Source: Paenibacillus solanacearum
GTDB taxonomy: Bacteria; Bacillota; Bacilli; Paenibacillales; NBRC-103111
NCBI RefSeq assembly: GCF_910593845.1
Contig: NZ_CAJVAS010000026.1
Span: forward strand, 1-64,000
Direction: 5' to 3'
Length of the DNA: 64,000 nt
Positions 50,491 to 58,818 of the stretch are shown here, piece by piece. Position numbers and translations under genes: made by a program. Within the stretch, counting starts at the first letter, position 1. Each line of letters begins with the position of its first letter. The notes below the pieces were generated by a model. That model did no database searches. It worked only from the letters and a program-made list of their open reading frames with translations, and had not been told where the DNA came from.

Positions 50491-50534
50491 TGAAAAAGAA
50501 AACCCGCCGCCGGCAATAGCCGGATCGGCGGGTT
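50491..50534 (-). terminator. Terminator of the IclR gene
   Basis: AACCCGCC (50501-50508) pairs with GGCGGGTT (50527-50534) with an inner GCCGGC stem; the minus strand continues with TTTTCTTTTTC. Confidence 0.8.
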
Positions 50535-50561
50535 CCACACACCGGCAGCATGCCGGACAGT

Positions 50562-51314
50562 CTACATCTTGTCTTCCAATACAAGAACGATTTCCTTGAG
50601 ACGGGCTGCGTATTCCTTGATCTTCTCGTCATCGTAACGCAGGGACGGCCCCGACATGCTGATCCCCGCGACGACCTGCTTCTTCTTGTTCAGGATCGGC
50701 ATCCCGACACATTTAATGCCGAATTCATGCTCCATATTGTCAATCGAATAACCGCGGGTCCGGATCTCCTCGATTTCCTGAAGCAGCATCTCGGGCTCCG
50801 TAATCGTGTGATCCGTGAACTTATTGAGTCCTTTGGCGATAATCGATTGCAGCACTTCCTCGGGCAAGTGCGCCAGCATGGCCTTGCCGATGCCGGTACA
50901 GTACAGCGGCGCTTTGACCCCAAGCATCGACCTTGTCGACAGCTGATGCTTCGGAGAGGAAGAGTCGAGATAGATGACTTCGCCCTCGTTCGGAATGCCC
51001 AGGTAGACGGTCTCGTTGGTGAAATCCGCCAGCTCCTGCATATACGGCAAGATGAGCTTGCGCAAATTGATATTGCTGGAGATGACATGCCCGAGCTCCA
51101 ATATTTTCATGCCTAGCCTATACTTCTCGTTTTCCGGATTTTGCTCCAAATACCCGGCTTTAACGAACGTATCGACGATATTGTGGACGTTGCTTTTATA
51201 CAATCCGAGCCTTTCGCTAATTTCGGTAATACCGAGTTCCGGCTGGTTGACGCTGAAACAATCCAGCACCCGAAGCGCTTTATATAACGACTTTACTTTA
51301 ATTTCTTCCGGCAT
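50562..51314 (-). CDS. IclR family transcriptional regulator
   Basis: 250-aa regulator: N-terminal winged helix (LYKALRVLDCFSVNQPELGITEISERLGLYKSNVHNIVDTFVKAGYL, seen as GITEISERLGLYKSNVH) and a C-terminal IclR effector domain (YLGIPNEGEVIYLDSSS; CTGIGKAMLAHLP; TRGYSIDNMEHEFGIKCVGMPI). AGAGGT lies 8 nt before the ATG at 51314. It precedes the oxidoreductase-isomerase operon on the same strand and likely controls it; the direct repeat TTGACG(A/C)TATAGT in between is a candidate binding site. Confidence 0.9.
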   Translation of the reverse strand: MPEEIKVKSLYKALRVLDCFSVNQPELGITEISERLGLYKSNVHNIVDTFVKAGYLEQNPENEKYRLGMKILELGHVISSNINLRKLILPYMQELADFTNETVYLGIPNEGEVIYLDSSSPKHQLSTRSMLGVKAPLYCTGIGKAMLAHLPEEVLQSIIAKGLNKFTDHTITEPEMLLQEIEEIRTRGYSIDNMEHEFGIKCVGMPILNKKKQVVAGISMSGPSLRYDDEKIKEYAARLKEIVLVLEDKM

Positions 51315-51499
51315 CGCTTTCGACCTCTTCACCTTATGATTGAACACTCGCATGTTCCTTATTGCATAACCAGGTTCCCGAAAAAAACTATATGTTATAT
51401 CATAAGGGAGTCGATGTAATTTTACAACTCGTAATTTCGGAAGCCGATTACCATACACCGGCCGTTCACCCGGCGGCTTTCCGGCGAATGCCCCTTATC

Positions 51500-51536
51500 G
51501 TACTGCCTATCGCTTCCTAGGCAGTACGCTTTTTTT
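51500..51536 (+). terminator. Intrinsic terminator upstream of an AraC gene
   Basis: GTACTGCCTA (51500-51509) pairs with TAGGCAGTAC (51518-51527), followed by GC and seven T. No gene on the + strand precedes it, as the IclR gene is divergent. Confidence 0.8.
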
Positions 51537-51583
51537 CATGGTATTCTAATAGGAACCGATACGGACGAAAGGAACATCAGGCC

Positions 51584-52468
51584 ATGTCCTCGCAAATGGA
51601 AGATTGGACCGGACAGCCGGTCCGCATCGTCGAAAACCGCCATATTAGCAACCGGCCGACGCGCATCGTCGATCTGAAGGTCGATCCGAGCCGGCTCATG
51701 CTGAAGTCGCTGACGATTCTCAATGTCGGGCATATCCCGGAGCGAATTCATTACCGGGAGCATGCCCGGTTCGCCTACTGGGCGATCGTCTATATTGCCG
51801 AAGGCGCGGGCAGCTATCGGTATAATGACGGCGAGCCGCAGCAGGTGAGAAAAGGAAGCCTGTTTGTTTTATCCCCGGACGCCTCGTATCATTACGGTCC
51901 CGGCGCCGGGGAGTCGTGGGATGAGCATTACTTCACGATTCAAGGCGAGCGGATCAGTGAATGGCTGGAAACGGGGCTGATCGAGCCCGGCAAGGTCCAG
52001 CAGACATCCGGCGATCACCACGCCAAAATAAGCCGCATCGGCCTGCTCATGGCCAGCGGCATCCCGGGCCATATCGACCAAGCGGCGCTTCTGCTCGAAT
52101 CGCTGCTGCTCGACCTTGCGTTAAGCGCCCGGCTGGCGCCGCATGCGGCGGAGGACGAGAGCAAGAACGCGCTCATGGAAGACATCGCCGCCTGCCTCTA
52201 CCGGCCGTTTGACGCCAGGGCGCTATGCGAGAAGCATCACATCTCTGCCTCCACGCTCAGACGGTCGGTCGCCAAATATACCGGCTACCCGCTGAACGAA
52301 TTCATACACCGGCTGAAGATCGCCGAAGCGAAAAACATCCTGCTCAACACCGGTCAGCCGGTCAAGGAAATCGCCTCCGCCTTAGGCTACGCCGATGCCT
52401 TCTACTTCTCCCGCCTGTTCAAGAAATTCGTCGGCGTCTCCCCCGACCACTATCGCCGCTCCCTGTAA
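51584..52468 (+). CDS. AraC family transcriptional regulator
   Basis: 294-aa regulator: cupin-like half (WAIVYIAEGAGSYRYNDGEPQQVRKGSLFVL, seen as YIAEGAGSYRYNDGEPQ) and a C-terminal double helix-turn-helix (FDARALCEKHHISASTLRRSV; VKEIASALGYADAFYFSRLFKKFVG). AAAGGA lies 10 nt before the ATG. It is divergent from the IclR gene and precedes the gerA operon; targets are unknown, possibly the neighbouring sugar genes. A strong terminator sits 48 nt before its start codon. Confidence 0.9.
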   Translation: MSSQMEDWTGQPVRIVENRHISNRPTRIVDLKVDPSRLMLKSLTILNVGHIPERIHYREHARFAYWAIVYIAEGAGSYRYNDGEPQQVRKGSLFVLSPDASYHYGPGAGESWDEHYFTIQGERISEWLETGLIEPGKVQQTSGDHHAKISRIGLLMASGIPGHIDQAALLLESLLLDLALSARLAPHAAEDESKNALMEDIAACLYRPFDARALCEKHHISASTLRRSVAKYTGYPLNEFIHRLKIAEAKNILLNTGQPVKEIASALGYADAFYFSRLFKKFVGVSPDHYRRSL

Positions 52469-52600
52469 CCCCCCGCGGCCATGGCATGCTGTGCTATGGC
52501 CTTCTTCCCGCTCAAGCACGAGATTCGCCATAACGCACCGCTTCCTTGGATAAAAAGGCCCTAGCTGGGGAAAATGAAAAAAAAAGGAAGAGGCTGCGCC

Positions 52601-54172
52601 ATGGACTTATTCAAGCGGATGAGCCGCATGTTATTTCGATCCCAGCGCCGGCATGCGGAGGCGAGAGAGACGGTTATCGCCGATGCGCAGATGCTGTCTT
52701 CGGATTTCCCGCATAATGTGAAGGTGCTCGAAGACCTTTTTGCGGAGTGCGCGGATCTGGTGTTCCACCGCTTTCAAGCGTTTCACAGCTTTCATGCCGT
52801 GCTCGTCTATTTCGAAGGCATGTCCAACAAGGAGCTGACGAATGAGCACATCATGGCGCCGCTGCTGCGGCCGCAGGAGAAGCCGGAGGAATCGGTCCGC
52901 ACGGCGGTCCTGAATGCCATCTCCTCTTCCCAGGTCAAAGAACTCGTCACGTATGCCCATACGATCGAAGAGCTGCTGGTCGGCAACCCCGTGCTCCTCG
53001 TTCAAGGCAATCCGTATGCCGTCTCCATCGGCCTGGCCGATGTCAAGAAGCGCGCCATCGACGAACCAGTCGCCGAATCCGTCGTCCGCGGCCCCCGCGA
53101 AGGCTTCACGGAGGCGCTCAGCGTCAATACGACATTGATCCGCAAAACGATCAAAAGCCCGGCGCTCAAAATGAAATCGGTCAAAATTGGCCGCTACACG
53201 CAAACGCAAACGATGATTGCCTTTATGGACGGCATCGCCGATCCAGCCCTGATCGAGGAAGTCGAGAAACGCTTGCGCCGGATCGATATCGACGGTGTCC
53301 TGGAAAGCTCCTATATCGAGGAGCTGGTCGAGGACAACCCGTATTCGGTCTTTCCGCAGCTCATCTCGACGGAACGTCCCGATGTCGTCGTAGCCAATCT
53401 GCTGGAGGGACGCGCGGCCATTCTGGTGGACGGGACGCCGTTTGCTTTGGTGGCGCCCGTCACAATCTTCTCCTTGCTGCAGTCGCCTGAAGATTATTAC
53501 GAGCGGTTCTGGTCAGGCTCAGTCATCCGATGGCTGCGCTATTTATTTTTTATGATCGCGCTCATCATTCCTTCGGCCTATGTCGCGATATTGACGTACC
53601 ATCAGGAGATGATCCCGACGTCGCTGCTGCTCAGCGTGGCGAAATCGCGGGAAGAAATTCCGTTCCCGGCCCTTGTCGAAGCGCTCGTGATGGAAGTGAC
53701 GTTCGAGGCGCTGCGCGAGGCGGGGGTTCGCCTGCCGAAGCAGGTCGGCGCCGCAGTTAGCATCGTCGGCGCGCTCGTAATCGGACAGGCCGCCATCTCC
53801 GCCGGACTCGTCTCCGCTCCGATGGTCATGGTCGTGGCGATCACCGGCATCGCCTCGTTCACGATTCCCCGGTATGCGCTGGGTATTTCCGTACGCATCC
53901 TGAGGTTTCCCCTCATGTTCTTGGCCGGGATGCTGGGGCTGCTCGGGCTAATGCTCGGACTCATTACGATATTCGTGCACTTGAGCGCGCTGCGCTCGTT
54001 CGGCGTTCCTTACTTGAGTCCGATGGCTCCGGCCAATCCGCGGATAGGCCGGGTGTTCTCCAAGCTGCCGCTCTGGACCCGCGACGCGCGTCCGGAACAG
54101 CTCGCTCCTCATAATTTGTACCGGCAGGCTCCCGGATTGAAGCCTGGACCGGAGCAAGGAAATGGATCATGA
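52601..54172 (+). CDS. Spore germination protein, GerA family (A subunit)
   Basis: 523-aa inner-membrane protein of spores, the A subunit of a GerA-type nutrient receptor/channel. A hydrophilic N-terminal domain (about 1-310; VLVYFEGMSNKELTNEHIM; IGRYTQTQTMIAFMDGIADP; SVFPQLISTERPDVVVANLLEGR) is followed by membrane helices (about 320-460; FPALVEALVMEVTFEALREAGVRLPK). The ATG at 52601 follows AAGAGG by 7 nt; an ATG at 52574 lies before that site. First gene of gerA-gerB-gerC-D; overlaps gerB by 4 nt. Confidence 0.93.
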   Translation: MDLFKRMSRMLFRSQRRHAEARETVIADAQMLSSDFPHNVKVLEDLFAECADLVFHRFQAFHSFHAVLVYFEGMSNKELTNEHIMAPLLRPQEKPEESVRTAVLNAISSSQVKELVTYAHTIEELLVGNPVLLVQGNPYAVSIGLADVKKRAIDEPVAESVVRGPREGFTEALSVNTTLIRKTIKSPALKMKSVKIGRYTQTQTMIAFMDGIADPALIEEVEKRLRRIDIDGVLESSYIEELVEDNPYSVFPQLISTERPDVVVANLLEGRAAILVDGTPFALVAPVTIFSLLQSPEDYYERFWSGSVIRWLRYLFFMIALIIPSAYVAILTYHQEMIPTSLLLSVAKSREEIPFPALVEALVMEVTFEALREAGVRLPKQVGAAVSIVGALVIGQAAISAGLVSAPMVMVVAITGIASFTIPRYALGISVRILRFPLMFLAGMLGLLGLMLGLITIFVHLSALRSFGVPYLSPMAPANPRIGRVFSKLPLWTRDARPEQLAPHNLYRQAPGLKPGPEQGNGS

Positions 54173-55296
54173 TGCTCGAAAAAGGTAAAATATCCGCACT
54201 CCAAATGGGCATATTGATGTACCCGACGATCATGGCAACCGCCATCCTGGTCGTCCCTTCCATTACGTTCAGGCATGCGGAACGGGATATGTGGATCTCC
54301 CCGATCTGGGGCTCGGTGGTCGGCTTTGCGCTAACATTCATCACCTACCAGCTTCATAAGCTGTATCCCGGACAAAACCTGATTCAATACAGCGAGCAGG
54401 TTTTCGGAAAAATAGGGGGCAGAGTCTGCGGGCTGCTCTTTCTCCTGATGCAGCTGCATGATGCCGGGTTTGTGATCCGGGAATACGGTGAATTTGTCAT
54501 CGGCAACTTCCTCTCGCGCACGCCGGTCGTCATGGTCATGGGCTGTCTGGTGGCCGTATGCGCCTTTGCCGTCCGCAGCGGCGTGGAAGTGATTGCCCGA
54601 TGCGGGCAAGTATTCGTCCCGCTGTTCATTTTGCTGCTGGTGATGGTCATGCTGCTGCTGGGCCCGGAATATACGCCCCACAATATGATGCCCGTGCTGG
54701 AGAACGGGATCGGCCGATCCTTCCGGGGTGCGCTGGCGGTTCACAGCTGGTTTAGCGATTTCATGCTGCTTTCCTTTTTGCTGCCCGCTGTATCCGACGG
54801 GCAAAATGGGCGCAAATGGGGGCTCATCGCGGTCGTTTCCGTTATGCTGACGATGGTGACGACGAACATTGCCATTCTGATGCTGTTCGGCGACTTGACG
54901 GTCGCTTTCAACACCCCGTTCATGGTCGCTTCGCGTTATATCGGTCTGGCGGATTTCGTCGAGCATCTGGAGGCGATGACGATGGCCATCTGGGTGCTCG
55001 TCATCTTCGTCAAGATGTGCATCTACTATTATGTATTCGTGCTCGGCTCCGCCTGCTGGCTGCGGCTCGAAGACTATCGGCTTATCGTGTTTCCCGCCGG
55101 CATCTGCATCGTGGTGCTCGGCGTTTGGGCCGCTCCCAACATGCAGGAGATGTCGAGCTTCTTCGATTCGTCCGGATTATTGTACAGTTTAACCTTCAAA
55201 GGGCTGCTGCCTGCGCTGCTGTGCGCGGTAGCGCTAGTCCGGCACAAATTCCGCTCTCCGTCCGGTACCGGCGGCCGGCGGAATGGCAGCAGATGA
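54169..55296 (+). CDS. Spore germination protein, GerB family (B subunit, permease-like)
   Basis: 375-aa polytopic protein with about 10 membrane helices, amino-acid/polyamine-transporter fold, matching the GerB germinant-binding subunit (ISALQMGILMYPTIMATAILVVPS; LFLLMQLHDAGFVIREYGEFV). It begins with ATGATG overlapping the gerA stop, so translation is coupled. The germinant is expected to bind within the membrane domain; its identity cannot be told. Confidence 0.93.
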   Translation: MMLEKGKISALQMGILMYPTIMATAILVVPSITFRHAERDMWISPIWGSVVGFALTFITYQLHKLYPGQNLIQYSEQVFGKIGGRVCGLLFLLMQLHDAGFVIREYGEFVIGNFLSRTPVVMVMGCLVAVCAFAVRSGVEVIARCGQVFVPLFILLLVMVMLLLGPEYTPHNMMPVLENGIGRSFRGALAVHSWFSDFMLLSFLLPAVSDGQNGRKWGLIAVVSVMLTMVTTNIAILMLFGDLTVAFNTPFMVASRYIGLADFVEHLEAMTMAIWVLVIFVKMCIYYYVFVLGSACWLRLEDYRLIVFPAGICIVVLGVWAAPNMQEMSSFFDSSGLLYSLTFKGLLPALLCAVALVRHKFRSPSGTGGRRNGSR

Positions 55297-55319
55297 GTCC
55301 GCAGAGGAGGATCATGCAT

Positions 55320-56537
55320 ATGACGCTAAGCGCCGCCGCAACCATGCTGAGACGGTTCTTGCTCGTTCCCGCCGCATCTTCCGTCCTGCTGCTGGCGGGC
55401 TGCTGGGATCGCACAGAGGTGAACGATTTGGCGATCATTATGGCCGCGGGATTGGACAAGCCGACGGATAGCACCGTCGAGCTGTCTGTTCAGGTGTTCG
55501 TGCCGAGAACGGCCGGCTCGGGAGGTGAAGATATCGCCTCCACCAGCAGCTCGGGCGGGACCGGGCAGACACTGGTCCGATCGGCGGAAGGCTATACGCT
55601 GGCCGACGCCATATCCAAGCTGCAGGAGAAGCTGCCGCGGCTCATCTTCTGGGGCCATGCCGAAATTTTCATTTTCGGCGAACAGATGGCCAGGGCCGGG
55701 CTGCGGGAACATATCGACTTCCTCACGAGGGCGCCCGGGCCCCGCGAACGCGCCAACCTGTTCATCAGCAAAGGGACGGCCAAAAGCATTCTGAGGCTTC
55801 TGCCGCCGCTGGAACGCAGCTCGGCTGAAGTGCTGAGGGAGCTTGCCCGCACGCAGACTGGACTCAGCATTACGATCAAAGAATATGCCCAGATGATGGT
55901 CGGAGGCTCCGATGCTTCGGTGCTGCCGTGGGTCGAGATCACCCCGGCCGACCCCGAATCGCCTCCGACGCAGACAATCGGATATATTAACGGCTCCGCC
56001 GTCTTGAAGAAGGACCGCATGGTCGGCTGGATCGACGACCGGCTGACCCGAGGGCTGCTCTGGCTTCGCAACGAGGTCAAGACAGCTACGGTCACCATCT
56101 CGCCCAAGGAAGCGAAGGGGCGCGTGTCGCTCTCCCTGCTGCGCGCCCGGTCGGAACTCGTCCCGCGGATTGAGAACGGCGTATGGAGCATGACGGTGAA
56201 GATCGAGACGGAGGATGATATTATTCAAAACACGACGAATCTGGATTTGTCCAAACCGGAGCTATCCCATAGTCTGGAGCGGCAGCTCGCCGAATCGATC
56301 GAAGCGCGCATCCGAGCCGCGCTCGTCAAACCGCAAAAGCAGTGGAACGCAGACATTTTCGATTTTGCCGACGCTTTTCGCAGAGCGTATCCGAAGGAGT
56401 GGAAGCAGTCCAAGGCGCGCTGGAACGAAATTTTTCCCGACGTCGAGGTCCGCATCGAATCCAAAGTGAAAGTTTTGCGCACCGGCTTATCCTCCTCAGG
56501 CGTAATCAGCCTGGAAAGAGAGCGGAGGACCGAATGA
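55320..56537 (+). CDS. Spore germination lipoprotein, GerC family (C subunit)
   Basis: 405-aa lipoprotein with lipobox LLAGC followed by the hallmark WDRTEVNDLAIIMAAGLD, and a three-domain GerC body (LPRLIFWGHAEIFIFGEQMAR; LPWVEITPADPESP; IGYINGSAVLKKDRMVGWID). AGAGGAGG lies 9 nt before the ATG at 55320; the ATG at 55314 is too close. The open frame continues far upstream inside gerB in another frame and is not coding there. Third gene of the operon, 23 nt after gerB. Confidence 0.92.
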   Translation: MTLSAAATMLRRFLLVPAASSVLLLAGCWDRTEVNDLAIIMAAGLDKPTDSTVELSVQVFVPRTAGSGGEDIASTSSSGGTGQTLVRSAEGYTLADAISKLQEKLPRLIFWGHAEIFIFGEQMARAGLREHIDFLTRAPGPRERANLFISKGTAKSILRLLPPLERSSAEVLRELARTQTGLSITIKEYAQMMVGGSDASVLPWVEITPADPESPPTQTIGYINGSAVLKKDRMVGWIDDRLTRGLLWLRNEVKTATVTISPKEAKGRVSLSLLRARSELVPRIENGVWSMTVKIETEDDIIQNTTNLDLSKPELSHSLERQLAESIEARIRAALVKPQKQWNADIFDFADAFRRAYPKEWKQSKARWNEIFPDVEVRIESKVKVLRTGLSSSGVISLERERRTE

Positions 56538-56758
56538 AATGGGGCTCCTTCATCGTAGTGACGCTGGTCGTGCTGTTCATCATTTTGTTTGAAAAGCCGC
56601 GGATGGCCCGGTATCCGGCCAAAGACAAGCTCGCCTTCGCCGTGCTGCTCGCCTTCGGCTGGGGCATAACGCTGCTGCTTGTCCTTTATCCCGAAGTGCC
56701 GGGTCCGACGGATGTGGTGGAGGCGATCTACAGGCCGCTGGGACGGCTTCTCCGATAA
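56534..56758 (+). CDS. Small two-helix membrane protein, Ger D-subunit-like
   Basis: 74-aa protein with two membrane helices (FIVVTLVVLFIILF; LAFAVLLAFGWGITLLLVLY) separated by a short charged loop, and a C-terminal tail. Its ATG overlaps the gerC stop as ATGA, and GGAGG precedes it. Small two-helix D proteins encoded next to ger operons (for example GerKD) are known to modulate germination in Bacillus. Position and topology match, but assignment is by context, not by sequence identity. Confidence 0.8.
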   Translation: MKWGSFIVVTLVVLFIILFEKPRMARYPAKDKLAFAVLLAFGWGITLLLVLYPEVPGPTDVVEAIYRPLGRLLR

Positions 56759-56856
56759 GAATCTGCCGCACGCACTGCCGGCTGTCAGCCAACTGTTGCT
56801 TATTTATCACTTTCCTTATTGCCGTGCAGGGGTTACACTGGAGATAACCTAACAGC

Positions 56857-56895
56857 GCCGGAACTCCTTTTGCTATCGGGGGGCCGGTTTTTTTT
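56857..56895 (+). terminator. Terminator after the ger operon
   Basis: An imperfect GC-rich stem (CCGG..CTCC with GGGG..CCGG) followed by eight T at 56888-56895. Confidence 0.55.
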
Positions 56896-56916
56896 ATCGA
56901 ATTTTTACATAACTTT

Positions 56917-56941
56917 GAACTGACCATGAACCTGCATCGTC
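56917..56941 (+). promoter_or_regulatory. Probable autoregulatory ECF promoter
   Basis: GAAC (56917-56920), 17-nt spacer, CGTC (56938-56941), 22 nt before the sigma start. It matches the site in front of the paralogous sigma gene at 10037. Confidence 0.6.
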
Positions 56942-56963
56942 AAAAGGATTAGAGGTGGCCCCG

Positions 56964-57536
56964 TTGGAATCCGAAGCAAACTTCGAATATTTGAAATACT
57001 TGACGGAAACTTCCGATAAGAAGGCGATCGTATCGGAGCTCATGACCGCCTACGGAAAAGACGTATGGAACTACGCATATAGCATTACGCACAAGCGGGA
57101 TCAGGCGGACGACATTACACAGGAAGTGTTTATTAAAGTGTTCCGCAACCTCTACACGTTTCGCAGCGAATCGTCCGTGAAGACATGGCTGCTCGCCATC
57201 ACCCGCAACATGGCGCTCGATTACCGCCGTTCGGCATTTTTGCGCAGAGTGACGCTGGTCGGCTTCCTGCACACATCGGCTGAGCAAGGGAAGAGCACGT
57301 CCGGCGCGGAAGCGCAGGTCATGGAGAAGCTGGCCGTGGGCGACATGTGGAATTTGGTGATGAAGCTGCCCGCCAAGTATCGGGAGGTGCTTATTTTGTA
57401 CGCGCATTACCAGCTGTCGATGAAGGAAATGGCCGAAGTGCTCGGTGTTAGCGAAGGAACGGTGAAATCGAGGCTTTTTCACGCACGAGGCAAAATTTCG
57501 AAGCTGAAGGAGAGTAAGTCCCGTGGATCCGATTGA
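56964..57536 (+). CDS. ECF-type RNA polymerase sigma factor
   Basis: 190-aa ECF sigma factor with complete region 2 (AYGKDVWNYAYSITHKRDQADDITQEVFIKVFRNLYTF; KTWLLAITRNMALDYRR, shown here as DDITQEVFIKVF and TWLLAITRNM) and region 4 (LPAKYREVLILYAHYQLSMKEM; GVSEGTVKSRLFHARGKI). I choose the TTG at 56964, five nt after AGAGGTGG; the in-frame GTG at 56955 lies within that site. It is a close paralogue of the sigma at 9492 and overlaps its anti-sigma gene by 14 nt. Confidence 0.92.
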   Translation: MESEANFEYLKYLTETSDKKAIVSELMTAYGKDVWNYAYSITHKRDQADDITQEVFIKVFRNLYTFRSESSVKTWLLAITRNMALDYRRSAFLRRVTLVGFLHTSAEQGKSTSGAEAQVMEKLAVGDMWNLVMKLPAKYREVLILYAHYQLSMKEMAEVLGVSEGTVKSRLFHARGKISKLKESKSRGSD

Positions 57537-58812
57537 CAAGGAGCTTAAGGAAGGACTGTCCGACGGCCCGCTCGGACATCAGGACGCGTTTTCGGATAGC
57601 TTAAGAAAGCGAATCGAGAGAAGGATCGAGGAAAAGGTAAGACCGCGCCGCTCCCGAGCGCCCTGGTTCGCGGCAACATGCGTCGTGCTTGCGGCGGCGG
57701 CATGCTTGCTGGTAGGCGACTGGAACAGCCTGCTCCCTCATCCGGAGGTGAATCCGGCGATGGAAGCGGCCGAGCCTGTCGCGGACATTCAATATTATGC
57801 TGACGACCAGCAGGCCGTCCCGCTTCAATCCGCGCTGCTCATCGGGCTGCGCACGGACCAGCAAAGTCCGCAGATCGGCGAGCAATTCAGCACCTATCGG
57901 ACGCTGCTGATCGCGCCGGAGCAGAACCGCCTGCAGACGATTGCCGAAGGTTCGGGCATTCTGATGCCGTACAAGATGAGCTTCTGGAAAATCGACAACG
58001 AGCGCCGCGAATCGGCGCATGAAGAATCACGCACGCTGTCCGCTTACTTGACGAACGGCAAGACGGCGACCCGCCAGCTCGTCGCTCCGCCGGTGAAGCC
58101 GCTTACGCAATCAGAGAAGCTGCTGTTTGCCGGAAACCGGTATATGGCCGTGGGGCAAACCGTAAACGACCGCTCGACGAAGGAGGCCGCCTCCAAGTAC
58201 GAGTACGTCTGGGTGAAAGAGCTGGACCAGCTCGCAAACCGCAGCAAATCGAGCATGACGCCTTTGCGAGAGCCGCACGTCACGCTGCGCACCGTTTACG
58301 GCGCCGATACGGCCGATCCCGCGATGCGGAGGCTGCAGGCCGTCCTGCCCTCTCAGCCGGGCGAACCCGCTGCCCGCGAGCCGGCCGCGGCGGCTGCAGA
58401 TACGACCGGAGAGAGCTGGACGATCACCCGTAGACAAGGGCGCTGGGTGCCGCAGGTGGCGGACTACGCCGTACAGCCATCCTCCAAGGAGCATCGCTAT
58501 GAGCTTAAAGATTTCCCGGCCCCTCTGCCGGAAGCCGTCGTCTCGCACGACCGGCTTGTGGCCGATTGGCAGGAAATCAAGCGGCTGCGGCCAACGGCAA
58601 GCGATGCGTTCTCCTCGCCGACGGAAGATATGGTTGCCGTCGTGTCGGATCGTGACGTCGTCGTCTACCCGTACCAGAAACGGCTGATCGGGCAGCCCCT
58701 GCTGTCCTTCACTTTGGGCCGCAACGAGTCAGTCGTTATGGTGCAGTGGGCCGTCGGGGATTACGTCGAGCAGTGGAAGCAGCAAGCGAAGACGTATTTG
58801 GAAAACGAGTAG
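57523..58812 (+). CDS. Membrane anti-sigma factor with unique outer domain
   Basis: 429-aa protein starting at GTG 57523 (GGAG 8 nt upstream). Residues 1-46 are a charged cytoplasmic segment (FSDSLRKRIERRIEE), about 48-65 is a membrane helix (WFAATCVVLAAAACLLVG), and the outer part (about 70-429) is a large soluble domain with an Ala/Pro-rich linker near 285-300. The FS motif at residues 23-24 and the helix position are the same as in the anti-sigma at 7930, but the outer domain is unrelated and I do not recognise its family. It should hold the sigma factor at the membrane until its outer domain senses a signal. Confidence 0.8.
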   Translation: MDPIDKELKEGLSDGPLGHQDAFSDSLRKRIERRIEEKVRPRRSRAPWFAATCVVLAAAACLLVGDWNSLLPHPEVNPAMEAAEPVADIQYYADDQQAVPLQSALLIGLRTDQQSPQIGEQFSTYRTLLIAPEQNRLQTIAEGSGILMPYKMSFWKIDNERRESAHEESRTLSAYLTNGKTATRQLVAPPVKPLTQSEKLLFAGNRYMAVGQTVNDRSTKEAASKYEYVWVKELDQLANRSKSSMTPLREPHVTLRTVYGADTADPAMRRLQAVLPSQPGEPAAREPAAAAADTTGESWTITRRQGRWVPQVADYAVQPSSKEHRYELKDFPAPLPEAVVSHDRLVADWQEIKRLRPTASDAFSSPTEDMVAVVSDRDVVVYPYQKRLIGQPLLSFTLGRNESVVMVQWAVGDYVEQWKQQAKTYLENE

Positions 58813-58818
58813 CTGCGA

